A stretch of DNA of 18,528 nucleotides. Source: Dehalococcoidia bacterium (lineage in GTDB: Bacteria > Chloroflexota > Dehalococcoidia > GIF9 > AB-539-J10). Below the pieces are notes generated by a model, which was given only the letters and a program-made list of their open reading frames with translations, did not search any database and was not told where the DNA came from. How positions within the stretch are numbered: position 1 is the first letter of the stretch; every line of letters begins with the position of its first letter. The translations under genes and the position numbers were made by a program. The stretch is taken from NCBI GenBank assembly GCA_023129815.1, contig JAGMBH010000048.1, positions 1 to 18,528 of the forward strand, read 5' to 3'. Below are positions 1 through 6,699 of the stretch, one piece after another.

Positions 1-2
1 TT

Positions 3-1016
3 ACTTCTGCTGAGGTAGCAAGGGTGCAAGGGGAAGTAGGGGATTTCGCCGTAAGGATAAGAAGCGGGAAAAAGGAATCCTCCCAAAGCTTTGGGGCTAT
101 CATCTTTGCTACCGGATATAGAACTGAAATTCTGCCCCAAGATTTTGAGCTTAAGCCCGGTGGTAACATTATCTCACAGCAAAGGCTTGTCGAGATGCTT
201 CAAGCTCCCGAGAAGTTAGCACGAAGACCCGAAACTATAGGTTTTGTGGTTGATTTCTCCGATGAAAATTCTCGTCTTCCTACGCTCTCCGCTCTGAAGA
301 ACGCTTTGGCAGTCAAAGACAAGCTAGGGAGCGAAGTCTACGTGTTCTGTAAGAATCTGAAGGTGGATAGCGAAGGGACGGAGAAGCTTTACCGAGAAGC
401 GAGGGACCGGGGAGTAGTGTTTTTGAAATTTGAAGAAAAACCACGGATATATGGGGAGGATAGTCGAATAAAGGTCGAGGCAAGGGATGTTCTTCTAGGT
501 GAGGAGGTAACGCTCCTCTGTGACCTCTTGGTGGCTGAGGAAAAAGCTTTGCCCCCTGAAGGAACCAAAGCCCTAAGTTCTATGCTAAACATAGAAACCG
601 ACTCCCAAGGCTTTTATCAGGATGAAAATGTGCATCTTTATCCCGTGGCATCAGGCAGGAAAGGGGTATTTTTTGTTGGGGGCTGTCGAGGGAACTTAGA
701 GCTCGGCCGAGCTTCAACCGATATCGCATCTGCTGTTGGGAGCGTTCATGCGCTTTTATCATCAGGGGAGGCAATGGTGGAGGTGGAGAAAGTGAAGGCG
801 GATAGTCAAAAGTGCCGAGCCTGCCTCACTTGCATCCGCGTTTGCCCCCATGAAGCAATTCGGCTAGTCCGAGTGGACAGCGAAAGATGGGTGGCCAAAA
901 TCTATGACCTTGCCTGCGATGGATGCGGTATTTGTGCCGCTATTTGCCCAGCAACGGCGATAAAGTTTGAAGGTTATAGTGATGAGCAAATCCTAGCCGA
1001 AGTCGAAGCAATATAA
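3..1016 (+). CDS. HdrA-like flavoprotein, C-terminal part (5' end outside window)
   Basis: This is the C-terminal part of an HdrA-like FAD/iron-sulfur protein, the electron-distributing subunit of heterodisulfide-reductase-type complexes. The frame is open to the left edge with no stop, and the residues before the first GTG (position 24) already read as HdrA (SAEVARVQGEVGDF). The gene therefore starts outside the window and the GTG is internal. The sequence passes through an HdrA-type segment (AIIFATGY, then a Rossmann-like region and VFFVGGC) and ends with two ferredoxin motifs, CRACLTCIRVCP and CDGCGICAAICP, and the GYSDEQILAEVEA tail usual for HdrA C-termini. It diverges from the HdrA copies at 3894-4319 and 6700-9969, so it is a paralogue and not a repeat of them. 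It sits 115 bases upstream of an MvhD gene, the usual HdrA partner. The family call is confident; substrate and complex partners are inferred. Confidence 0.88.
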   Translation, partial: TSAEVARVQGEVGDFAVRIRSGKKESSQSFGAIIFATGYRTEILPQDFELKPGGNIISQQRLVEMLQAPEKLARRPETIGFVVDFSDENSRLPTLSALKNALAVKDKLGSEVYVFCKNLKVDSEGTEKLYREARDRGVVFLKFEEKPRIYGEDSRIKVEARDVLLGEEVTLLCDLLVAEEKALPPEGTKALSSMLNIETDSQGFYQDENVHLYPVASGRKGVFFVGGCRGNLELGRASTDIASAVGSVHALLSSGEAMVEVEKVKADSQKCRACLTCIRVCPHEAIRLVRVDSERWVAKIYDLACDGCGICAAICPATAIKFEGYSDEQILAEVEAI

Positions 1017-1030
1017 TATATGGAGAAGCA

Positions 1031-1122
1031 CTAAATACTAATATCTAAATCCAAATTCTTAGGATTTTGAATTTAGAATTTGTTTAGAGCTTAGAGATTA
1101 GAGATTAGAATTTAGGATTTAA
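1031..1122. repeat. AT-rich low-complexity repeat tract
   Basis: This spacer between the HdrA-like gene and the MvhD-like gene is built from degenerate short units of the type TTAGAGATTAG and GAATTTAG, repeated in tandem. No coding frame is apparent. It separates two genes that would otherwise form a continuous operon. I see no convincing terminator or promoter in it. Confidence 0.5.
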
Positions 1123-1131
1123 CTTAAAGGT

Positions 1132-1521
1132 ATGACCAGAGAAAATAAAAAAATCATCGCTTTTTGCTGCGCTGAGTCAGCATATCGGGCAGCCGATAGA
1201 GCCGGGAGGCTCAGGATTCGCTACCCAGATAATGTAAGAGTCATTCGGATCCCTTGTGCTGGAAGGGTGAGCGTGCTTCACATTCTCAAAGCTTTTGAAA
1301 AGGGCGCCGCTGGAGTGCTGGTGATGGGCTGTCAAGAAGGCGCTTGTCGCCATCTAACGGGCAACATTAGGGCAAAGGAAAGGGTAAAGTATGCCAAAGA
1401 CTTGCTCAAAGAAGTAGGAATAAATGGACAGCGAGTAAAAATGGTCAATTTCAGCCCTGACATGGCTCAAAAGTTCGCCCGTGAGATCGAGGAGATGGCG
1501 GAAAAGATAAAGGAGGAATGA
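1132..1521 (+). CDS. MvhD-like [2Fe-2S] electron-transfer protein, divergent
   Basis: This 129-residue protein belongs to the MvhD/FrhD (methyl-viologen-reducing hydrogenase delta subunit) family, which passes electrons between HdrA and a partner oxidoreductase through an iron-sulfur cluster. The family fold is shown by IIAFCC at the N-terminus, VRVIRIPCAGRV, VLHILKAFEKGAAGVLVMGC and the following EGACRH. The usual FCCNWCxY motif reads FCCAESAY here, so the third N-terminal cysteine is missing while the canonical copy at 9972-10391 keeps it. The remaining cysteines are Cys-Cys, IPC, MGC and GAC. The ATG start gives a normal N-terminus, although AAAGG lies almost against it, so the ribosome site is poor. 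metV follows after 3 bases with its own GGAGG inside the end of this gene, so the two are co-transcribed. The cysteine loss may alter or abolish a cluster ligand. Confidence 0.88.
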   Translation: MTRENKKIIAFCCAESAYRAADRAGRLRIRYPDNVRVIRIPCAGRVSVLHILKAFEKGAAGVLVMGCQEGACRHLTGNIRAKERVKYAKDLLKEVGINGQRVKMVNFSPDMAQKFAREIEEMAEKIKEE

Positions 1522-1524
1522 GCA

Positions 1525-2187
1525 ATGATAATCGCCGAAAGGAAGCCTTTGGAGGAAATTAGAAATATGCTTGCTGGGTATAAAAGGATTCTGGTGGTGG
1601 GGTGTGGAACCTGTGTCACCATATGTTGGGCCGGTGGAGAGAAAGAGGTGGGAATACTTTCTTCCCAGCTCAGGCTTGCCTCAAGCAAAGATGGAAATGA
1701 ACTTTCTGTCATGGAAGCGGTAGTCGAAAGACAATGCGAAAAAGAGATGGTGCTTGAAGAACTTGGAGACAAGGTGCAGGAAGTGGAAGCGATTCTCTCT
1801 ATGGGCTGTGGGGCTGGAGTGCAAACGATGGCTGAACTATTCGAGGAAAAGCCTATCTTCCCAGCACTTAATACTACATTTATAGGGATGCCTGAAAAAG
1901 AAGGGCTCTGGCTAGAAATGTGTGGGGCTTGCGGTGATTGCTTCTTAGATCGAACAGGAGGCATTTGTCCGGTTGTACGCTGCGCTAAAGGGCTCCTCAA
2001 CGGGCCCTGTGGTGGCACAAGGAAGGGTGGGAAATGCGAAATAGACCCAGAAAAGGATTGTGCCTGGGTTCTCATTTATCGCAGGCTAGAAAAGCAAGGA
2101 AGGCTCGCTCTAATGAGGAAGTATTATGAGCCTAAGAACTACCGGGTAGTGAAAAGACCCGGGAAGATTGAAGCCTTGGAGGCTTAA
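1525..2187 (+). CDS. metV: MetV, methylene-tetrahydrofolate reductase partner subunit
   Basis: This 220-residue protein matches MetV, the small iron-sulfur/zinc subunit that accompanies MetF in acetogen-type methylene-tetrahydrofolate reductase. In that pathway the enzyme makes methyl-tetrahydrofolate for the methyl branch of the Wood-Ljungdahl pathway. It contains many cysteines: CGTCVTIC near residues 27-34, MGCGAGVQ near 95, then MCGACGDC (133-139), GICPVVRC (148-153), NGPCGGTRKGGKC (162-171) and C179. The C-terminal block (LLNGPCGGTRKGGKCE) is the hallmark of the MTHFR C-terminal zinc-binding domain. The start is preceded by GGAGGAATGAGCA, a strong ribosome site lying in the tail of the upstream MvhD gene. 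The gene ends 3 bases before metF. The order MvhD-MetV-MetF parallels the Moorella-type MetFV-HdrABC-MvhD arrangement, from general knowledge. Confidence 0.92.
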   Translation: MIIAERKPLEEIRNMLAGYKRILVVGCGTCVTICWAGGEKEVGILSSQLRLASSKDGNELSVMEAVVERQCEKEMVLEELGDKVQEVEAILSMGCGAGVQTMAELFEEKPIFPALNTTFIGMPEKEGLWLEMCGACGDCFLDRTGGICPVVRCAKGLLNGPCGGTRKGGKCEIDPEKDCAWVLIYRRLEKQGRLALMRKYYEPKNYRVVKRPGKIEALEA

Positions 2188-2190
2188 ATC

Positions 2191-3102
2191 ATGGGGGGTG
2201 CAAAAATGGCAAGACCTTTCAGAGAAACGCTTAAAACGAAGGATTTTATTGTAACCGCTGAAGCTGGGCCAGGAAAAGGGTCAAATACGGAGAAGCTGGT
2301 TGAGCATGTTGAGCTCCTCAAGGATAGAGTGGACGGTTTAAATGTGACCGATAATCAAAGTGCTGTGATGCGGTACCCTTCCCTTGGGACTTGCCTTCTC
2401 ATCAAGGAGCATGGTGGGGAGCCAATTCTCCAGATCACTTGCCGGGATCGGAATCGCCTGGCAATTCAAGCAGACCTTCTTTTTGCTTACTCCAGAGGAA
2501 TAAATAATGTTCTTTGTCTCACCGGTGATGCTATCGACACGGGTGACCATAAAGAAGCAAAACCCGTCTTCGACCTTGATTCAGTTCAGTTAATTCATCT
2601 TGTTCATACATTGAACTCTGGAAAAGATATGGTAGGAAACGAACTTGATGGAGGTGTTGATTTTTGTATCGGGGCATCTGCTACTCCCTCGGCAGACCCT
2701 ATCGAGCCTCAACTTCTGAAATTCCAAAAAAAACTGGATGCCGGGATGGACTTCATTCAAACTCAAGCCGTTTATGATATGGATGAGCTCAAAAGATTCA
2801 TGGAGAATTTCCATAAGATGGATAATATTGACGGGGTTAAGATTTTAGCTGGGATAGTTCCTATCTGGGGAGCAAAGATGGCAAGATATATGAACGAAAA
2901 TGTTCCGGGAATATATGTTCCTCAGTATTTAATCGACGAAATAGATCAAGCTCCTAAAGGAACAAAAGCAGCCAAAGGAATAGAAATGGCTGGAAGGCTC
3001 ATAAGGCAGATAAAGGAGGAGAAAATTTGTGACGGGGTTCATATTATGGCCATTGGGAGGGAGGAAAGGGTTCCTGCGATTCTGGAAGCTGCGGGAATTT
3101 AA
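2191..3102 (+). CDS. metF: MetF, 5,10-methylenetetrahydrofolate reductase
   Basis: This is a TIM-barrel FAD enzyme of the MetF family, which reduces 5,10-methylene-tetrahydrofolate to 5-methyl-tetrahydrofolate in the cytoplasm. Recognisable blocks are the N-terminal FIVTAEAGPGKGS strand (MetF-type catalytic Glu), DGLNVTDNQSAVMR, EPILQITCRDRNR, NNVLCLTGDAIDTGDH (flavin loop), FCIGASATPSADP, MDFIQTQAVYDMD and ILAGIVPIWGAKMA. The length (303 residues) is normal. There are two possible starts: 2191, with GGAGG eight bases upstream, or the internal ATG at 2206 (MARPFRET), preceded by GGGGGG. The first is used here, and the second is equally plausible. MetV lies 3 bases upstream, so the two form one translational unit. 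No NAD(P)H partner domain is present. Electrons presumably come through the Hdr, MvhD and Nuo proteins encoded around it. Confidence 0.95.
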   Translation: MGGAKMARPFRETLKTKDFIVTAEAGPGKGSNTEKLVEHVELLKDRVDGLNVTDNQSAVMRYPSLGTCLLIKEHGGEPILQITCRDRNRLAIQADLLFAYSRGINNVLCLTGDAIDTGDHKEAKPVFDLDSVQLIHLVHTLNSGKDMVGNELDGGVDFCIGASATPSADPIEPQLLKFQKKLDAGMDFIQTQAVYDMDELKRFMENFHKMDNIDGVKILAGIVPIWGAKMARYMNENVPGIYVPQYLIDEIDQAPKGTKAAKGIEMAGRLIRQIKEEKICDGVHIMAIGREERVPAILEAAGI

Positions 3103-3113
3103 AATACCCTTCT

Positions 3114-3237
3114 GCCACCCTGAGCCCCTCGTTCATTGTCATTATGAGGGAGTGAAGTGGCCGAAGAATCTCGCTCGGGGGTAAACTCCGCGAAGGGTCG
3201 AGAGATTCTTCGCTGCGGTCAGAGCCTACAAGGGAGG
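3114..3237. repeat. Palindromic intergenic repeat, family member 1
   Basis: A MITE-like or REP-like element. A 10-base perfect inverted repeat (GAAGAATCTC at 3163-3172 and GAGATTCTTC at 3202-3211) lies inside a longer imperfect dyad. The words CCACCCTG, CGAAGGGTC, GAGATTCTTCGCT and TCAGA are shared in the same order with the element at 10456-10530. There is no coding capacity. It lies directly downstream of metF. Confidence 0.7.
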
Positions 3238-3249
3238 GTGTTTAAAAAT

Positions 3250-3297
3250 GTAGTGCGACCCTTTAGGGTCGTGCACGAGGCTAAAGCCTCGCACTAC
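3250..3297. repeat. Compound palindrome (outer stem with two inner hairpins)
   Basis: An outer 9-base inverted repeat (GTAGTGCGA at 3250-3258 and TCGCACTAC at 3289-3297) encloses two small perfect hairpins, GACCC-TTTA-GGGTC and GAGGC-TAAA-GCCTC. The whole can fold as a three-way cloverleaf or cruciform. This style of element is common between genes in metagenomic bacteria. It lies in the gap between metF and the HdrC gene and may be a mobile REP-like sequence or a transcript-end structure. It has no T-run. Confidence 0.75.
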
Positions 3298-3401
3298 GAA
3301 AATTTTGGGGTGAATGGGTATTAAAACTGAATGAGATAAATCTAGTTTTGAATTTGAGGCAAAATTAAACAGCCTTAAACAAGGAGTAAGGAGGTGGGAA
3401 A

Positions 3402-3881
3402 TTGACTGTAGTCTTAAACGAGCAAGACACTAAATTCAAATATGATGTAGCTGAAGAGCCCGGCGGAGAAAATATCAAACTTTGCTTTGCCTGTGGGCTC
3501 TGCACCGCTAGTTGTCCTGTGGCAGACATTGACCCTGAATATAATCCCCGAAAAATAATCCGCATGGTTCTCCTGGGAATGAGAAAGGAAGTCCTTTCAT
3601 CAAATTTGCCCTGGCTTTGCACCCAGTGCTACACCTGCCAAGCTCACTGCCCTCAGAACGTGAAATTCTCCGATGTAATGAAGGCTTTAAGGAGCATGGC
3701 GGTGCGGGAAGGATATGTCCATCCTTCCTTTGTGGAGCAGATAAAAGAGATTGATTCCTTCTCGCAGAAATCACGCCATCAAATGGTGCTATCTATTGTA
3801 GATAAGAAAGCTGAGGAACTGAAGATAGATCCGGCAAAGCTTGCTGAGGAGGCACTGGAAAAGGAGAAGGCGAAAGTTTAG
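3402..3881 (+). CDS. hdrC: HdrC-like 4Fe-4S ferredoxin subunit
   Basis: This 159-residue protein resembles HdrC, the small subunit with two [4Fe-4S] clusters that links HdrA to a catalytic HdrB-type partner. It has two clear CxxCxxCxxxCP motifs, CFACGLCTASCP (residues 28-39) and CTQCYTCQAHCP (73-84), separated by the NPRKIIRMVLLG helix typical of HdrC. A charged C-terminal helix (AEEALEKEKAK) follows. The start codon is TTG, supported by AAGGAGGT six bases upstream. HdrC normally comes with HdrB, but no HdrB gene follows here. Instead an HdrA N-terminal fragment begins 12 bases later, preceded by GGGAGGT. This gene opens the second run of the block, after a 300-base repeat-containing spacer. 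Confidence 0.9.
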   Translation: MTVVLNEQDTKFKYDVAEEPGGENIKLCFACGLCTASCPVADIDPEYNPRKIIRMVLLGMRKEVLSSNLPWLCTQCYTCQAHCPQNVKFSDVMKALRSMAVREGYVHPSFVEQIKEIDSFSQKSRHQMVLSIVDKKAEELKIDPAKLAEEALEKEKAKV

Positions 3882-3893
3882 GGAGGTAAAGCT

Positions 3894-4319
3894 ATGGAAG
3901 CTAAGGATAAGCCTATAGGAGCAGCACTGGTGGTTGGGGGAGGAATTGGAGGGATTCAGGCAGCACTTGATTTAGCCGAGTCTGGGTATAAAGTCTATCT
4001 GGTGGAGAAATCCCCCGCCATCGGCGGAGTTATGGCTCAGCTTGATAAGACCTTTCCTACTTTAGACTGTTCCATGTGTATCCTCTCCCCAAAACTTATC
4101 GAATGCGGAAGACACCCTAATATTGAACTCTTAACCTATTCGGACATCCTGGATGTTAAAGGAGAGCCGGGGAAATTTAAGGTAAAAGTCAGGAAGCGCG
4201 CAAGGTCTATCGATCTTGAGAAATGTACCGGCTGCGGTATTTGTTACAACAGTTGTCCTGTGAAATATAAGCCTCAACTTAAAGAGGGAGGATATCATGG
4301 TCACGGTGGAACTCGATAA
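3894..4319 (+). CDS. HdrA N-terminal fragment (split tandem HdrA, part 1)
   Basis: This 141-residue protein is the N-terminal end of a tandem-type HdrA and nothing more. Residues 10-40 form the FAD Rossmann motif (AALVVGGGIGGIQAALDLAE, then VEKSPAIGG). Residues 57-71 carry the HdrA signature LDCSMCILSPKLIEC, and residues 111-122 a ferredoxin motif CTGCGICYNSCP. The homology stops immediately after that motif at VKYKP. The last dozen residues (KEGGYHGHGGTR) merely translate the nuoE ribosome site and start region until a chance stop, giving a 23-base overlap with nuoE. A normal tandem HdrA would continue with a GL..R.AIY.P.PQ.VPN linker; that linker and the rest occur inside the fusion at 6700-9969. 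The fragment has its own good ribosome site (GGGAGGT) and intact cysteines. It is probably a functional half working in trans, but could be a relic. The split itself is seen directly; complementation is inferred. Confidence 0.88.
   Translation: MEAKDKPIGAALVVGGGIGGIQAALDLAESGYKVYLVEKSPAIGGVMAQLDKTFPTLDCSMCILSPKLIECGRHPNIELLTYSDILDVKGEPGKFKVKVRKRARSIDLEKCTGCGICYNSCPVKYKPQLKEGGYHGHGGTR
4287..4291 (+). promoter_or_regulatory. nuoE ribosome binding site inside the hdrA fragment
   Basis: GGAGG five bases before the nuoE ATG at 4297. It lies within the last codons of the HdrA fragment, which couples translation of the two genes and marks the junction where HdrA homology ends. Confidence 0.75.
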
Positions 4320-4758
4320 AGTTGATGAAATCATAGATAGATATGTAGGTGAAGAAGGGATTTTGATTCAATTGTTGTTGGATATACAGAGCGAATTAAA
4401 TTGGATCCCTAAAGAAGCCTTGGAGCGGATAAGCGAGAGGCTCAAGATCCCCGTAAGCCAGATATATCGTATAGCCAGCTTCTATAAGGCAATGAGTCTG
4501 ACCCCAAGAGGAAGACACATAGTAAATGTCTGCCTCGGCACTGCCTGCCACGTGCGAGGAGGTCCGAGGATTATGGATAGGGCAAAGCAGATTTTGGGCA
4601 TAGACGCCGGAGAGACAACCCCAGACATGAAGTTCACCTTAGAAAGGGTTAACTGCCTTGGTTGCTGTGCTTTGGGACCGGTGGTAGTAGTTGATAGAGA
4701 TTACCATGGCAAGATAACACCAGCAAAGGTAAAAGAGATTATCGAGACCTGTGATTAG
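4297..4758 (+). CDS. nuoE: NuoE-like NADH dehydrogenase [2Fe-2S] subunit
   Basis: This 153-residue thioredoxin-like [2Fe-2S] protein is of the NuoE/HydC/HndA family, the small partner of the NADH-oxidising NuoF subunit. The four ligands are visible as C-x4-C (CLGTAC, residues 79 and 84) and C-x3-C (CLGCC, residues 120 and 124). The N-terminal helical domain is normal (LLLDIQSELNWIPKEALERI, then QIYRIASFYKAM). Its length matches the family. It overlaps the HdrA fragment upstream by 23 bases and is followed by nuoF after 9 bases, so it is part of one operon. In soluble NADH-linked enzymes such as bifurcating hydrogenases, NuoE and NuoF form the NADH/FMN module. The Hdr genes on both sides suggest the same module here serves an Hdr complex and not a membrane complex I. 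Confidence 0.95.
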   Translation: MVTVELDKVDEIIDRYVGEEGILIQLLLDIQSELNWIPKEALERISERLKIPVSQIYRIASFYKAMSLTPRGRHIVNVCLGTACHVRGGPRIMDRAKQILGIDAGETTPDMKFTLERVNCLGCCALGPVVVVDRDYHGKITPAKVKEIIETCD

Positions 4759-4767
4759 GGGGGAGTT

Positions 4768-6690
4768 ATGCCGAAGTTAAATTCAGCCACTGAACTGGAG
4801 GAGCTTAGGCAAGATATATTGTCTAAAAGGGATCCTAACAAGCGCTGCATTGCTATATGCGCTGGTACTGGCTGCCTTGCTCTTGGTTGCGGCAAAGTTA
4901 TCACGGCCTTTAAAGAAGAAGTTAGAAAACAGGGTTTGGAAGGCAAGATAGACATTAGGGAGACAGGATGTCCTGGCTTTTGTGAAAACGGCACTGTAGT
5001 TACTATTTATCCTGAGGGGATTTTCTATATAAAAGTGATGCCGGAAGATGCCACTGAGATCATCTCGCAAACTATAATTGAGAAAAAGGTAATCGAACGT
5101 TTGCTTTATGTCGATCCCGCCACAAATGAAAAGGTGGTTCATGAGAAAGACGTCCCTTTCTACAAATATCAAACACGTATTTTGATTGGTAATAACTCTA
5201 AGCTTGATCCTAAAAGCATGGATGATTATATTGCTCTTGGTGGCTATAGTGCCTTAGCCAAAGCACTTTCCCATATGACACCTGAGCAAGTCCTAGAGGA
5301 AGTAAAGAAATCGAACATTAGGGGCAGGGGAGGAGGAGGATTTCCCGCGGGAAGGAAGTGGGAGAGTGTACGTAATGCACCTGGAGAACCTAAGTATGTA
5401 ATAGTCAACTGTGATGAGGGAGACCCCGGGGCTTTTATGAATAGAGCATTAATGGAAGGAAATCCTCATAGTGTGCTTGAAGGCTTAACTATCGGAGCTT
5501 ATGCTATAGGTTCCCACGAGGGCTTCATTTATGTTCGTGCTGAATATCCTTTGGCGGTGGAAAATGTTGGTATTGCTATCAGGCAGGCTGAGGAATATGG
5601 CCTTCTAGGCGAGAATATCTTTGGCTCAGGGTTTGACTTCAAAGTCAAGGTGCACCGGGGTGCGGGAGCCTTTGTCTCCGGTGAATCAAGCGCCCTAATG
5701 ACGGCCATAGAGGGGAGAGTAGGGGAGCCCAGGCCCAAGTACGTTCATACCTCCGAGAAGGGCATTTGGGACAGTCCCAGTTGTCTCAATAATGTGGAGA
5801 CTTGGGCTAATGTACCTCTCATCATCAATAATGGAGCTGATTGGTTTGATTCCATTGGGAGTGAGAGGAATACAGGGACTAAGATATTCTCTTTAGTGGG
5901 TAAGGTTAATAACACGGGGTTAGTGGAAGTGCCTCTAGGTACCTCCCTACAGCACATTATCTATAAAATCGGTGGTGGTATCCCAGGAGGCAAGAAGTTT
6001 AAGGCAGTTCAAACCGGCGGCCCTTCTGGAGGTTGTATCCCTGAAAAATTCCTCGATGCCCCTGTGGATTATGACGAACTCGCCAAGCTGGGCGCAATAA
6101 TGGGTTCTGGTGGCATGATTGTCATGGATGAAGATACTTGCATGGTTGACACCGCGAGATATTTCCTCGATTTCCTCGCCGATGAATCGTGTGGAAAATG
6201 CACCCCATGCCGTGAGGGTATTAGACAAATGTTAGGGATTTTGACTGACATCTGTGAAGGAAGAGGTAAGGAAGGGGATATCGAGCTCCTAGAAGAGTTA
6301 GCTGAAGTAGTTAAGGATACCTCACTCTGTGCCTTGGGGGGCACTGCACCTAATCCGATTTTAACCACCCTTCGCTATTTTAGGGATGAGTATAAAGCAC
6401 ACATTGAACAAAAGAAATGCCCCACTTTTGTTTGCAAGGAACTGACCTCGTATTATATTGACCCAGCTAAATGCGAGGCTTGCCTGATTTGCCTGAGAAA
6501 CTGCCCTGTGGGTGCCATTGATGGGGGGAAGGGGAAAATTCATGTGATTGACCAGAGCAAGTGCACTAAATGCGGCACTTGTTTTGACATCTGTCCCGAT
6601 CGCTTTAATGCCATAGCCAGGATCTCTGGCGAGCCTGTTCCCCCACCACCTTCAGAAGAAGAAAGAGTTGTTGTTAGGGTTGAAAAATAG
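4768..6690 (+). CDS. nuoF: NuoF/HydB-like NADH-binding FMN subunit with extra ferredoxin domains
   Basis: This 640-residue flavoprotein is the long HydB/HndC type of NuoF, as found in electron-bifurcating hydrogenases. The domain order is: an N-terminal thioredoxin-like [2Fe-2S] domain (CAGTGC at 31-36, CPGFC at 68-72); the NADH/FMN core (RGRGGGGFPAGRKW near 185-198, NCDEGDPGAFMNR near 214-226); a SLBB-like region; the N3-type [4Fe-4S] site (CGKCTPC at 475-481 with C521); and a C-terminal pair of [4Fe-4S] motifs (CEACLICLRNCP at 569 and CTKCGTCFDICP at 599). A proline-rich charged tail closes it. It probably oxidises NADH (or reduces NAD+) at FMN. It lies 9 bases after nuoE, with a GGGGGGAG ribosome site, and 9 bases before the NuoG-HdrA fusion. 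The extra domains favour a soluble bifurcating-type complex over respiratory complex I; bifurcation itself is inferred. Confidence 0.96.
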   Translation: MPKLNSATELEELRQDILSKRDPNKRCIAICAGTGCLALGCGKVITAFKEEVRKQGLEGKIDIRETGCPGFCENGTVVTIYPEGIFYIKVMPEDATEIISQTIIEKKVIERLLYVDPATNEKVVHEKDVPFYKYQTRILIGNNSKLDPKSMDDYIALGGYSALAKALSHMTPEQVLEEVKKSNIRGRGGGGFPAGRKWESVRNAPGEPKYVIVNCDEGDPGAFMNRALMEGNPHSVLEGLTIGAYAIGSHEGFIYVRAEYPLAVENVGIAIRQAEEYGLLGENIFGSGFDFKVKVHRGAGAFVSGESSALMTAIEGRVGEPRPKYVHTSEKGIWDSPSCLNNVETWANVPLIINNGADWFDSIGSERNTGTKIFSLVGKVNNTGLVEVPLGTSLQHIIYKIGGGIPGGKKFKAVQTGGPSGGCIPEKFLDAPVDYDELAKLGAIMGSGGMIVMDEDTCMVDTARYFLDFLADESCGKCTPCREGIRQMLGILTDICEGRGKEGDIELLEELAEVVKDTSLCALGGTAPNPILTTLRYFRDEYKAHIEQKKCPTFVCKELTSYYIDPAKCEACLICLRNCPVGAIDGGKGKIHVIDQSKCTKCGTCFDICPDRFNAIARISGEPVPPPPSEEERVVVRVEK

Positions 6691-6699
6691 GAGACTGCC

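Noticed and set aside
24..26. GTG as the start of the first gene
   Set aside because: The frame is open to the left edge and the residues before it already match HdrA, so the gene begins outside the window.
1031..1122. CRISPR-like or functional tandem array
   Set aside because: The units are short, degenerate and AT-rich with no regular spacers, so this is a simple low-complexity tract. No CRISPR array was seen anywhere in the window.
1467..2075. Long minus-strand open frame opposite metV
   Set aside because: It is Ser/Pro-rich with no family resemblance, and it lies antisense to a clear metV gene; it is a shadow frame.
4297..6690. Respiratory complex I (nuo operon)
   Set aside because: Only E, F and a truncated G are present, with no membrane subunits. 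NuoF is the long HydB-type and NuoG is fused to HdrA, so this is a soluble NADH module.
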